From assembly GCF_014203715.1 (NCBI RefSeq), contig NZ_JACHJP010000001.1, positions 1,280,432 through 1,344,431 on the forward strand: 64,000 nt of DNA, read 5' to 3'. The stretch's first letter is position 1. Every line of letters begins with the position of its first letter. A program made the translations under genes and the position numbers. Source of the stretch: Streptosporangium saharense (GTDB lineage Bacteria; Actinomycetota; Actinomycetes; Streptosporangiales; Streptosporangiaceae). The notes beneath the pieces were generated by a model, which was not told the DNA's origin, ran no database searches, and was given only the letters and a program-made list of their open reading frames with translations. This document shows, in pieces, positions 33,252 to 41,855 of this stretch.

Positions 33252-34541
33252 TCAGGTTCCGGTACGGCCCGTGCGCACGGTGGTCACCCGGCCGCCCGGC
33301 CCGGAGACGAGGACGTCGAGCGCGGCGCGGGCGACGTCCTCCCGCGAGGGGGCCGGTCCCTCGGGCTCGGGGACCAGACAGCTGACGCGCACCCCGTCGG
33401 CCGCCCACTCCTCGGCCAGCGCCTGGGTCAGCGCGACCACTGTCGCCCGCTGCACGGAGCGCAGCGTGCCGTACGGCGAGGCGGTGTGGAACAGCAGGTG
33501 ACCCCGGCTTTCGCGGAGGTACGGCAGGGCGGCCCTGGCGACGTTGACTGGACCGAGCTGGGCTTCCGCGAGCACGGCGCCGTCGGTCTCGTCCAGGGTG
33601 CCGGTTGGCGGTGGTTCGGCCGCGTTCACGACGTAGTCGACGCCGCCGCTCTCCTTGGCGGCGTGGGCCAGGGCGTCCTCCACCCGGGCCGCGGTCGTGG
33701 GGAAGGAGAACACCACGGCGCCGTGCCGCTCCGCCAGCTCCGCCACCGCCGCGCCTTCGCCGAAGACCACCATCGTCCTGCCGCGCAGGGCCCGGCCGTA
33801 CGCGGCGAGCTGGAACAGGCGCTCGGCGATGAACACGTCAACCGGGTGGGTGACCTTCATGTTGTGCTCGCTGCCCGGCACGACGTGGACCGGCACCTCC
33901 GGCAGGTAGCGCAGCACGACGCCGCAGTCGTCGGTCGGCGGCCGGTCGGCGAAGCCGGGGTCGGCGAACGCCCGCTCGTAGGCCTCCCGGATCACCGAGA
34001 GGCGGAACCCCTGCGGGGTCTGCACGCGCCGCAGCGCCGCCCTGTTGGGCACCTCGCGGACGACCTCCCCGTCCGGCCTCCGCTCGACGACCACGATCGT
34101 GTCGGAGGTGGGGATCGCGACCTCAACGGCCCGGTGGGTCCGCAGCGCCTCGACACACCCGGTGATGATGCCCGGTTCGAGCAGCGGCCGTACGGCGTCG
34201 TGCAGCAGCACGTCGCACTCGCGCCCCTCTAAGGCTTGCAACGCCCGCCAGGTGGTCTCGGTACGGCTGGCGCCGCCCTCGATGACCGCGCTGACCTTCG
34301 TGAACCCCCCGGCGGCGACGAGGCGCTCCACGTCCTCGGTGTAGCCCGGCGTCATCAGCACGAGGATCTCGTCGATCTCCGGCGCGTCCTGGAACACGGT
34401 CAGCGTGTGCTCGATGATCGTCCTGCCCGCGATCTCGACGAGCTGCTTGGGGGTGTCGAGCCCGACCCGCCTGCCGACCCCGCCGGCCAGGAGGACCCCG
34501 ACGGTGTGCGGGCGTGGTTCAAGAGCGGTCAAGGTCTGCAT
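33252..34541 (-). CDS. IspD/TarI-like cytidylyltransferase fused to a degenerate SDR domain
   Basis: A 429-residue two-domain protein. Residues 12-240 form an IspD-type CTP transferase with LLAGGVGRRVGLDTPKQ (CTP loop), HDAVRP, TPQGF and DDCGVV. Residues 255-420 align with a short-chain dehydrogenase of the kind fused or linked to ribitol-5-phosphate cytidylyltransferases (Bcs1/TarI-TarJ type). The SDR active site is lost: where family members have YSASK the sequence is RSVQR, so R361 and R365 replace catalytic Tyr and Lys, and the NAD loop is also altered. The neighbourhood of CDP-alcohol phosphotransferases suggests it makes a CDP-polyol rather than acting in isoprenoid synthesis. Confidence 0.82.
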   Translation of the reverse strand: MQTLTALEPRPHTVGVLLAGGVGRRVGLDTPKQLVEIAGRTIIEHTLTVFQDAPEIDEILVLMTPGYTEDVERLVAAGGFTKVSAVIEGGASRTETTWRALQALEGRECDVLLHDAVRPLLEPGIITGCVEALRTHRAVEVAIPTSDTIVVVERRPDGEVVREVPNRAALRRVQTPQGFRLSVIREAYERAFADPGFADRPPTDDCGVVLRYLPEVPVHVVPGSEHNMKVTHPVDVFIAERLFQLAAYGRALRGRTMVVFGEGAAVAELAERHGAVVFSFPTTAARVEDALAHAAKESGGVDYVVNAAEPPPTGTLDETDGAVLAEAQLGPVNVARAALPYLRESRGHLLFHTASPYGTLRSVQRATVVALTQALAEEWAADGVRVSCLVPEPEGPAPSREDVARAALDVLVSGPGGRVTTVRTGRTGT

Positions 34542-34687
34542 CCTCCAACGGTCTGGATACGGCGAGCGTAACGGCTGGCCGTCCGATCCCGGGTCGCGGT
34601 CCCGTGCTACGCGGTCAAGATCTCGCTACGCTAAGTGGGCACTCCCCGATTCGTACGGCGAAGCCGTCGGATACGAAGGAGCTCCTC

Positions 34688-36292
34688 TTGCCCGATCCCG
34701 ATGCCTCCGTCCCCTCGGAGGTTCCCCCGGACGACCCCTCCGGTGGCTCCTTCAACGACCCCGCGCCCGCGCCGAGGACGGCCACCGTCGTGCTCGCCAC
34801 GACGGACGCCGCCCGCCTGCGCGGCAGGAGCGGCACCCTGCTCGACCGGCTGACCGGCCAGCTCGCCGGGCTGTCCACCGGGGACGTGCACGTGGTCACC
34901 CGGTCGAGCGACGTCATCCACGCCCCCGGCGGCGCCTACATGATCGGCTCGGAGGGCTCGGGCGGCCTGGCGGACGACCTGCGCAGGGTCGCGGGCGTCG
35001 CCCGTACGGCCACCGGCCCGGTCGCGGTGCTCGCCGGGAACCTCGTGGCCCACACCGAGGCGCTGGCGCTGCTGCTCGAACGCCCAGGACGTGACACCGG
35101 CGCCCTGGTCGCCAAGGACGAGGCGAACCCGCCCGTCAGGATCGACAGGGGGCTGGTCACGTCGGCGGGGACCTCCTTCCACGACGTCGAGGGGCCCAAC
35201 GGCTCCTTCCGCGGCGCCTTCCAGGTCGGTGCCGACGACCTGCTTGCCTTGGCGGCGACCGCCGAGACGCTGGCCGACCTCGCCGAGGTCGGCAGGTTCG
35301 GCGCGATGGACGGCGCCGAGGCGGGCGAACTGCTGCTGTCCGGCCTGCTGCGCTCCGGCGTCGCCGTACGGGCCGTCGGGCTCGGGCGGCTGCGCTGCGA
35401 CCGGGTGACGACGCAGGAGGAGGCGGACACGGCCCTGCGGCGCCTCGGCGAGGTGGACGAGTCCGACGCCCGGCTGGACGCGGCGATCAAGTCCGACGAC
35501 GGCTTCTTCGCCACCTTCTTCGTCAGCTCGTGGTCCAGGCACGTGGTCAGGGTCGCCGCCATGCTCGGCCTGCGGCCCAACGCGGTCACCGGTGTCTCGG
35601 TCGGCCTGGCCGTACTGGCCGCCGTCTGGTTCTCCGCGGGCACCAGGCCCGCGCTGGTCACCGGGGCCGTGCTGGTGTACCTGTCGTTCGTGCTCGACTG
35701 CGTCGACGGTCAGCTCGCCCGCTACACCCGGCAGTTCTCGCCGCTCGGCGCCTGGCTCGACGCCACCTTCGACCGGGTCAAGGAGTACGTCGTCTACGTG
35801 GGGCTGGCCCTGGGCTACGCGGGGGAGGGCGTCTGGCCGCTGGCCGTCGGGGTGCTGATCCTGCAGACGCTGCGGCACACCGTCGACTTCTCCTACGCGG
35901 GCGCCAGGGTGGACGCCGAACGGGCGGGCCACGCCTGGGCCGGGGTCGCGGGCTCGCTGACCGCCAGGAGCGACGTGGCCGTCGCCGCGGAGGCCCCCCG
36001 GCGCCGGGGCCGCGAGCCGTACGGGCCGGTGACTCCACCCGCGCAGGCGCCCGCGCGGCAGGGCGGGCAGGGCAACTGGGTCGTACGGCTCTCGCGCCGT
36101 CTTGAGCGGGACTCCCCGACCCGCTGGCTGAAGAAGATCATCGTGCTGCCGATCGGGGAGCGGATGGCGCTGATCGCGGTGACCGCTGCCTTCTTCGACG
36201 CGCGGGTGACGTTCCTCGCGCTGCTGACCTGGGGGTCGGTCGCCCTGCTCTACACACTTTCCGGTCGGGTCGCCAGGTCGTTGAGCCGGTGA
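34688..36292 (+). CDS. CDP-alcohol phosphotransferase with N-terminal nucleotidyltransferase-like domain
   Basis: A 534-residue protein. Residues 31-265 resemble a degenerate nucleotidyltransferase (VVLATTDAARLRGRSGTLL, PVAVLAGNLVAHTEAL), then FFATFFVSSWSRHVVR leads into a CDP-alcohol phosphotransferase domain (about 285-500) with the full catalytic motif: D337, D340, G341, A344, R345, G354, D358, D362. The same fusion order occurs in the CTP:inositol-1-phosphate cytidylyltransferase/DIPP synthase enzymes of archaea and thermophiles. Here the N-domain lacks the GxGxRL..PK signature. The TTG at 34688 is preferred because AAGGAG lies five bases upstream and an earlier GTG (34514) would run into the divergent gene. 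Confidence 0.82.
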   Translation: MPDPDASVPSEVPPDDPSGGSFNDPAPAPRTATVVLATTDAARLRGRSGTLLDRLTGQLAGLSTGDVHVVTRSSDVIHAPGGAYMIGSEGSGGLADDLRRVAGVARTATGPVAVLAGNLVAHTEALALLLERPGRDTGALVAKDEANPPVRIDRGLVTSAGTSFHDVEGPNGSFRGAFQVGADDLLALAATAETLADLAEVGRFGAMDGAEAGELLLSGLLRSGVAVRAVGLGRLRCDRVTTQEEADTALRRLGEVDESDARLDAAIKSDDGFFATFFVSSWSRHVVRVAAMLGLRPNAVTGVSVGLAVLAAVWFSAGTRPALVTGAVLVYLSFVLDCVDGQLARYTRQFSPLGAWLDATFDRVKEYVVYVGLALGYAGEGVWPLAVGVLILQTLRHTVDFSYAGARVDAERAGHAWAGVAGSLTARSDVAVAAEAPRRRGREPYGPVTPPAQAPARQGGQGNWVVRLSRRLERDSPTRWLKKIIVLPIGERMALIAVTAAFFDARVTFLALLTWGSVALLYTLSGRVARSLSR

Positions 36293-36302
36293 GAGGGGGA
36301 TC

Positions 36303-36926
36303 ATGGTCACCGTCCACATGACGCCGGTGCCGCGCGGCAACGTGGTCGCCTACCGCGACGACGGGGTGCTGTCGCGGGCGATGGGCGCACTGGTCGTCGG
36401 GCAGTTGCCGCCGCTGCCGCCCGTGCTGGTCGGCACGTTCGTGACCGGGGTGCTGCTGCTGGTCGGGGTCGCGGGCACCGACGGGCTGGCCGTGCTGGCC
36501 CCCGCCGTGGCGCTGCTGCTCGCGGGGCCCGGCAGCTCCCACCCGCACGACGGCCGCCTCGACTGGCTGGTGCCGCCGATCCTGCGCCTGACGGAGTACG
36601 GCTTCGTGGCCTCCGTGGGGTTCGCCCACGACGTGCCGCCCTGGTTGATCTTCACCTTGCTCGGCGCGATGGCGTTCCACCACTATGATCTTGTCTACCG
36701 CCTGCGGCAGCGCGTCTATCCGCCGCAGTGGCTGGCGACCTTCGGGCTCGGCTGGGATGGCCGGATGCTGCTGGTCGCGCTCGGTGGGTTCACCGGGCAG
36801 GTCACGCTGGTCTTCGCCCTTCTGGCGCTGTACCTGTGGGGGCTGTTCGGGTGGGAGAGCCTCACCTGCTGGCTGGCCGTACCCCGTGCCGGGGCGGACG
36901 CGGTCGACCTGGAGGCGCACGATTGA
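36303..36926 (+). CDS. Membrane protein (DUF5941-like) after CDP-alcohol phosphotransferase
   Basis: A 207-residue protein with about five hydrophobic helices. It opens with polar VAYRDDGVLSRAMGAL and carries conserved-looking polar patches (HPHDGRLDWLVPPILRLTEYG, HHYDLVYRLRQ). It resembles what I know as DUF5941, a domain found with or fused to actinobacterial CDP-alcohol phosphotransferases; that label is from memory. It starts 10 bases after the preceding gene behind GAGAGGGG, so the two are co-expressed and may form one membrane complex. Confidence 0.7.
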   Translation: MVTVHMTPVPRGNVVAYRDDGVLSRAMGALVVGQLPPLPPVLVGTFVTGVLLLVGVAGTDGLAVLAPAVALLLAGPGSSHPHDGRLDWLVPPILRLTEYGFVASVGFAHDVPPWLIFTLLGAMAFHHYDLVYRLRQRVYPPQWLATFGLGWDGRMLLVALGGFTGQVTLVFALLALYLWGLFGWESLTCWLAVPRAGADAVDLEAHD

Positions 36927-37029
36927 GAACACCCGGCAAACCTCCGATTACACGATCAAGGCCTGAAGGCAACTAACCTTTGGGACCAGGAGTGCCCGTC
37001 GAGGGGCTCACTTGGATGAGGAGTGCACG

Positions 37030-37764
37030 TTGCTGGGAATGGTGCTGGCCGCCGGGGCCGGACGACGCCTGCGGCCGTACACCGACACGCTGCCCAAGGC
37101 GCTCGTGCCGGTTGACGGTGACACCACGATCATGGACATCTCGCTGCGGAACCTCGCCGCCGCCGACCTCCGTGACGTCGTGGTCGTCGTCGGATACCAG
37201 GCGCAGGCCGTACACGAGCGCAAGGCCGAGCTGGAGCGGCGGCACGGTGTGAAGCTCACCCTCGTGCACAACGACAAGGCCGAGGAGTGGAACAACGCCT
37301 ACTCCCTGTGGTGCGCCCGCGACCACTTCGACCAGGGGGTCCTCCTGGTCAACGGTGACACCGTGCACCCGGCCTCCGTCGAGGAGACGCTGCTGTCGGC
37401 GCCCGTGACCAGTGACATCCTGCTCGCGGTCGACAACGTCAAGAAGCTCGCCGACGAGGAGATGAAGGTCACCCTCGACGACGACGGCCACCTGAAGCTG
37501 ATCACGAAGCTGATGGACCCGGCCGGTGCCGCCGGTGAGTACATCGGCGCGACGCTGATCCGCCCCGGTGCCGCCGAGCGCCTCGCCGACGCCCTCAGGG
37601 CCACCTTCGAGCGCGACCCGCAGCTGTACTACGAGGACGGCTACCAGGAGCTGGTCACCCGCGGCGAGAAGATCGCCGTCGCCCCGATCGGGGACGTCCC
37701 ATGGGTCGAGGTGGACAACCACGACGACCTCGCCAAGGCGCGGGAGATCGCGTGCCGATACTAG
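37030..37764 (+). CDS. Sugar/alcohol-phosphate nucleotidyltransferase (LicC/IPCT-like)
   Basis: A 244-residue NTP transferase with intact GMVLAAGAGRRLRPYTDTLPKALVPV signature spread over residues 3-28, a metal-binding NGDTVHP and VEVDNHDDL near the end. Length and pattern fit CTP:phosphocholine and CTP:inositol-1-phosphate cytidylyltransferases. The TTG at 37030 is chosen because GAGGAG lies six bases upstream; a TTG at 37012 is possible. Its end overlaps the dehydrogenase gene by 13 bases. It probably supplies the CDP-alcohol used by one of the adjacent phosphotransferases. Confidence 0.85.
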   Translation: MLGMVLAAGAGRRLRPYTDTLPKALVPVDGDTTIMDISLRNLAAADLRDVVVVVGYQAQAVHERKAELERRHGVKLTLVHNDKAEEWNNAYSLWCARDHFDQGVLLVNGDTVHPASVEETLLSAPVTSDILLAVDNVKKLADEEMKVTLDDDGHLKLITKLMDPAGAAGEYIGATLIRPGAAERLADALRATFERDPQLYYEDGYQELVTRGEKIAVAPIGDVPWVEVDNHDDLAKAREIACRY

Positions 37765-38810
37765 CCAGGATGCTCCCCGTCCCCCTGACCATGGAGGTAC
37801 GGCGGGGCGCGGTCGCCCAGCTCGGCACGCTGCTGGCCGACAGCAGGGTGGCGACCTCGGGGCGGGTCGCGGTGGCCGTCGGGGCGGGACAGGGTGACCG
37901 GATCGCCTCGGTCATCGCCCCCTCGCTCGGTGAGGCCCGGGTCTTCCGGGTGGCGGACGGTTCCGTCGACGCGGCGGTCTCGCTCGGCGCCGACCTGCGC
38001 AAGGGCGCCTACGAGGCGCTGGTCGGCATCGGCGGGGGCAAGACGATCGACGCGACCAAGTACGCCGCGTCGCTCGCCGGGATCCCCATGGTCGCGGTGG
38101 CCACCAACCTGTCGCACGACGGCATCTGCTCGCCGGTCGCCTCGCTGACCCACGACGGCGGCAAGGGCTCCTTCGGGGTGCCCATGCCGCTGGCCATCGT
38201 GGTCGATCTCGACTTCGTGCACGACGCGCCCGCCTCCCTGGTCCGCTCCGGGGTCGGCGACGTGGTGAGCAACCTGTCGGCGATCGAGGACTGGCAGCTC
38301 GGCAACGCCGAGCGGGGTGAGCCGATCGACGGCGTGGCCTGCGCGATGGCCCGCACCGCGGCCGAGGCGGTGATCGGCAGGACCGACTCCATCGAGTCCG
38401 ACGCCTTCCTGACCGTGCTGGCCGAGGCGCTCATCCTGTCGGGGATGTCGATGGTCATCGCCGGGTCATCCCGTCCTTCGAGTGGCGGAGACCATGAGAT
38501 CCTGCATGCCGTGGATCAGCTTTTCCCCGGCACCTCCAACCACGGCGAGCTCGCCGGGATCGGTGCGGCTTTCTGCTTCTTCCTCCGCGAGGACTCGCGG
38601 AGACTCAACCAGGTCGTCGAGTGTCTGCGCGGGCACGAGCTTCCGGTCACCCCCGGCGACGCCGGACTGACCGAGGAGCAGTTCACCGAGGCCGTCATGC
38701 TGGCGCCCTCGACCCGCCCAGGGCGCTACACGATCCTGGAACACCTGCGCCTTTCGGAGCCGGAGATTCGCGAGCGGGTGAGGGACTATGGCCGGGCCGT
38801 CGGTCGCTGA
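37752..38810 (+). CDS. sn-Glycerol-1-phosphate dehydrogenase-like protein (AraM/EgsA family)
   Basis: A 352-residue iron-type alcohol dehydrogenase fold protein of the G1PDH group. The NAD loop GIGGGKTID lies at 92-100. The metal-ligand set is D170 (GVGD), H248 in SSGGDHEILHAVD, and H264 in SNHGELAGIG, the pattern that separates AraM/EgsA from ordinary glycerol dehydrogenases. The known reaction is reduction of dihydroxyacetone phosphate to sn-glycerol-1-phosphate. It is coupled by overlaps to the nucleotidyltransferase upstream and the CDP-alcohol phosphotransferase downstream. Start GTG 37752 has GGGAG upstream. Related enzymes acting on other keto-sugar phosphates cannot be excluded. Confidence 0.85.
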   Translation: MPILARMLPVPLTMEVRRGAVAQLGTLLADSRVATSGRVAVAVGAGQGDRIASVIAPSLGEARVFRVADGSVDAAVSLGADLRKGAYEALVGIGGGKTIDATKYAASLAGIPMVAVATNLSHDGICSPVASLTHDGGKGSFGVPMPLAIVVDLDFVHDAPASLVRSGVGDVVSNLSAIEDWQLGNAERGEPIDGVACAMARTAAEAVIGRTDSIESDAFLTVLAEALILSGMSMVIAGSSRPSSGGDHEILHAVDQLFPGTSNHGELAGIGAAFCFFLREDSRRLNQVVECLRGHELPVTPGDAGLTEEQFTEAVMLAPSTRPGRYTILEHLRLSEPEIRERVRDYGRAVGR

Positions 38811-39555
38811 GTTCCGCGCGGTCGCCCAGCCGCAGTCGACCATGGGCCGTAACAGCGGCGAGCACTGGGCCGGTTCGCTGTACATGCGCAAGCTGTCGAT
38901 CTACGTCACCTGGTTCCTCGCCAAGACGCCGATCACCCCCAACCAGACCACCTGGCTGATGATCCTGACCGGGCTGCTGGCGGGCGTGGTGCTCACGGTG
39001 CCCGGGTTCTGGGCCGCGGTCGTCGCCGCCCTGCTCGTCCAGCTCTACCTGCTGCTCGACTGTTCCGACGGGGAGCTGGCCAGGTGGACGGGCCATACCT
39101 CGATCACCGGCGTCTACCTGGACCGGGTCGGCCACTACTTCGCCGAGGCCGCCCTGCTCATCGGGCTGGGCTTCAGAGCCTCAGAGGTCCTGCCGGACTG
39201 GTACACGGTGCTGGGCTTCGCCGCGGCGCTCGGCGCCATCCTGATCAAGGCGGAGACCGACCTGGTGGACGTGGCTCGGGCCCGCTCGGGCCTGGTCGCG
39301 GCGACGGAGAGCTCGGCGGAGCAGTTCCGGTCGCGGGGCCTGGGCCTGGCCCGCAGGGCCGCGGCGGCGCTGAAGTTCCACCGGCTCGTGCAGGCGGTCG
39401 AGCTATCCCTGATCGTGGTGCTCGCGGCGCTGTGGGACGCCCTCAGTGGCGGTCTGGCCGCGACGCGGGTGCTCATGGTCGCCTGCGTGGTGGTCGCCGT
39501 GCTGCAGACGGCGCTGCACCTGGTGAGCATTCTGGCCTCCAGGCGGCTTTCGTGA
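38788..39555 (+). CDS. CDP-alcohol phosphotransferase with D-to-H change in the catalytic motif
   Basis: A 255-residue membrane enzyme with about six helices. The CDP-alcohol motif is D91-C-S-D94-G95-E-L-A98-R99, then G108 and D112 at exact spacing, but the fourth acidic position (normally Asp, the catalytic base) is H116 in LDRVGHYFAE. The N-terminal HWAGSLYMRKLSIYVTWFLA-like helix and TPITPNQTT are typical. It overlaps the G1PDH-like gene by 23 bases. It should join a CDP-activated polyol to an acceptor alcohol in the membrane, if the His can serve. Confidence 0.87.
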   Translation: MAGPSVAEFRAVAQPQSTMGRNSGEHWAGSLYMRKLSIYVTWFLAKTPITPNQTTWLMILTGLLAGVVLTVPGFWAAVVAALLVQLYLLLDCSDGELARWTGHTSITGVYLDRVGHYFAEAALLIGLGFRASEVLPDWYTVLGFAAALGAILIKAETDLVDVARARSGLVAATESSAEQFRSRGLGLARRAAAALKFHRLVQAVELSLIVVLAALWDALSGGLAATRVLMVACVVVAVLQTALHLVSILASRRLS

Positions 39556-39721
39556 GGAACCGGATAACGTTTCGGCGCGTCGTAGGTGCGGACATCCCGC
39601 TGTTTGGTGGGTGTTCGCCAGAGGTTCCGATACGCTTATTTCCCGGTAAATCAGGAAGTTGTACTGAAGCCAGCATTGCCCCACCCAGCAGACTCGGTGA
39701 TCATGAAAGTATGCCCCGCAC

Positions 39722-40633
39722 GTGCTCTCGACGCGTCAAGGCGATGACGCGTTGAAGATCTCGTGCGTCATCCTCACCATGGGCAACCGGGTCCCCGAGC
39801 TGGCCCGGGCCGTCGAGTCGGCCCTGAACCAGGTCGACGGCGATGTCGAGATCGTCATCGTCGGCAACGGCGCGGACGTGCCCGAGCTGCCGATCGCCGT
39901 GCCCGCGGGATCGGCGGCCTCGATCAGGACCGTCCGGCTCAGCCACAACACCGGCATCCCGGCGGGCCGCAACCGCGGCGTCGAGGAGTGCTCGGGCGAC
40001 GTGGTCCTCTTCCTGGACGACGACGGCTGGTACGGCGAGACCAACGTGGTCTCCCACCTGCGCGAGCGCTTCTCGACCGAGCCCGACCTGGCGGTCGTCT
40101 CCTTCCGCGTGATGGACCCCGAGGGCGGCGTCGGGCAGCGCCGCCACGTCCCGCGTCTGCGCGCGGGTGACCCCGAGCGGTCCTCCCCGGTCACCACCTT
40201 CCTCGGTGGCGCCTGCGCCATCCGCCGCTCCGCCTTCCTCCAGGTCGGCGGCCTCCCCGAGCGTTTCTTCTACGCCCACGAGGAGACCGACCTGGCCTGG
40301 CGGCTGCTGGGTGAGGGCTACCGCATCGAGTACGACGCGCAGACGGTCATGTACCACCCGCAGGTCCCGCCGACCCGGCACGCGGACTTCTACCGTCTCA
40401 ACGCCAGGAACCGCGTCTGGCTGGCCCGGCGCAACCTCCCCTGGCCGCTGGCGGGGTTCTACCTCCTCAACTGGATCGTTCTCACCCTGCTCAGGGAGCG
40501 TTCCCGTCAGGCGCTGCGCGCCTGGTTCACCGGCTTCACCGAGGGAGTGCGCGAGCCCGCGGGCGAACGCCGCCCGATGGGCTGGAAGACCGCCTGGCGC
40601 ATGCTCCGCCTCGGCCGCCCCCCGATCGTCTGA
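39722..40633 (+). CDS. Family 2 glycosyltransferase
   Basis: A 303-residue GT2 enzyme: SCVILTMGNRVPELARAVES opening, the metal motif FLDDDGWYG, GGACAIRRSAF, and the acceptor motif HEETDLAWRLLGEGYR. One C-terminal hydrophobic stretch (LAGFYLLNWIVLTLL) suggests membrane association. It resembles rhamnosyl/galactosyl transferases of cell-wall polymers. It follows the CDP-alcohol genes after 166 AT-richer bases that should hold a promoter. The start is GTG 39722 or TTG 39752; neither has a good ribosome site. Confidence 0.88.
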   Translation: MLSTRQGDDALKISCVILTMGNRVPELARAVESALNQVDGDVEIVIVGNGADVPELPIAVPAGSAASIRTVRLSHNTGIPAGRNRGVEECSGDVVLFLDDDGWYGETNVVSHLRERFSTEPDLAVVSFRVMDPEGGVGQRRHVPRLRAGDPERSSPVTTFLGGACAIRRSAFLQVGGLPERFFYAHEETDLAWRLLGEGYRIEYDAQTVMYHPQVPPTRHADFYRLNARNRVWLARRNLPWPLAGFYLLNWIVLTLLRERSRQALRAWFTGFTEGVREPAGERRPMGWKTAWRMLRLGRPPIV

Positions 40634-40759
40634 TCCTGGTTCCCGTGTAGCCCCTGTGTGCTCGTTCACCTCACGTGGCGGGGGTGCTGACGGACAGGGG
40701 GCCGGGGTTCGTCACGGTCTCGGTGATCGGCCTGTTCGGGAACGTTCTTGGTGCGAGTA

Positions 40760-41710
40760 CTACCTCCGGGGGCTCGACTCGGTCGGGAGGTCCTCACCGG
40801 GACTTGTCGCGTTGGGGTGGGCGGTGAGCAGGGGGGCGAGGCGTTCGAGCTGATCTACGGCGGAGACCAGGTCTGCTGTCAGGGGATGTACGAGGACGTG
40901 GTCGGCGCCCGCCTCCAGGTGGGCGTTGAGCCTCGTGGCGACGGCTGTCTCGTCTCCCCAGGCCAGGATGGCGTCGATGAGCCGGTCGCTGCGTTCGCCC
41001 GCGAGGTCGTCGTCCCCGTAGCCCAGGCGCCTGTAGTTGACGGTGTAGGGGGTCTCGACGTCGCGGAACCGGGCCGGGGTCAGGGCGCGCATCCGGGCCC
41101 TGGCCGACACGGGGTCGGTGTCCAGGACGACCGCCTGGTGGGGGATCAGCAGCTTGTCGGACCCCAGGTGCTCGCGTGCGATCGCGGTGTGTTCGACCGG
41201 CTGGAGGAACGGGTGCACGCCGTCGGTGCGGTTGACGGCGAGCCGGTGCGCCTGGGGTCCCAGGGCGGCCAGGACGCGGGGATAGTCGATCTCGGGCAGC
41301 ACCGTCGTGGCGGCGGTCTCCATCGCCTCCAGGTAGTCCCGCAGGACGCGTAGCGGGCGGTCGCCGCCGTGCCCGCCGAGTCCGAGGACGAACCGTCCGG
41401 GGTAGGCCTCGGCGAGGGTGGCGGCACCGCTGTGCGTGGCGAGGGGGTCGCGCGTCCGGATGTTCGCCACACCGGTCCCGACGACGATTCGTTCGGTCGC
41501 GGCCAGCATCACGGCGTGCTGGGTGAACACCTCACGCCCGGCACCGGGGCTGTCCGCCGGAGGTTCGCCACTCCACAGCGAGCCGTAGCCGAGCCGTTCG
41601 ACGCGGGCGAACTGCTCGCGCTGCACGCTGATGGGGGTCTTCAGCAGGATGGGCGGGGATATCCAGACGCCGAACCGGCCCAGTCTCCGACGTGTCTCTT
41701 CCACGGTCAC
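40760..41710 (-). CDS. F420-type LLM-class oxidoreductase
   Basis: A 316-residue luciferase-like TIM-barrel protein: LGRFGVWISPPILLKTP opening, LGYGSLWSGEP, ATERIVVGTGVANI, AEAYPGRFVLGLGGHGGD. This pattern is that of the TIGR03620-type F420-dependent group, so cofactor F420 rather than FMN is likely. The substrate is unknown. GTG 41710 is used because GGAGGG lies eight bases upstream. Beyond it begins the repeat tract. Confidence 0.88.
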   Translation of the reverse strand: MTVEETRRRLGRFGVWISPPILLKTPISVQREQFARVERLGYGSLWSGEPPADSPGAGREVFTQHAVMLAATERIVVGTGVANIRTRDPLATHSGAATLAEAYPGRFVLGLGGHGGDRPLRVLRDYLEAMETAATTVLPEIDYPRVLAALGPQAHRLAVNRTDGVHPFLQPVEHTAIAREHLGSDKLLIPHQAVVLDTDPVSARARMRALTPARFRDVETPYTVNYRRLGYGDDDLAGERSDRLIDAILAWGDETAVATRLNAHLEAGADHVLVHPLTADLVSAVDQLERLAPLLTAHPNATSPGEDLPTESSPRR

Positions 41711-41855
41711 GATCGCTTCCCTCCGGGGGACGGCCTTTTGAGGGAGGCCGTGTGGGTTATTCGGAGCGCTGCTCCGCTTTATGTGCGCAACGATACGGAG
41801 CTGTCCTCCGTTTGGCAATCGGTGTATTCCGGGGTGGTGGTCCTTTCCGCAGGCC

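Noticed and set aside
34514-34687. Upstream GTG start for the CDP-alcohol phosphotransferase fusion
   Set aside because: It would overlap the start of the divergent cytidylyltransferase gene and adds atypical residues; the TTG at 34688 has a proper ribosome site.
37752-38810. Archaeal-type ether lipid synthesis
   Set aside because: The G1PDH-like gene is present but no geranylgeranylglyceryl phosphate synthase or prenyl ether enzyme is seen in the window, so the G1P-like product is more likely used by the cytidylyl/phosphotransferase genes.
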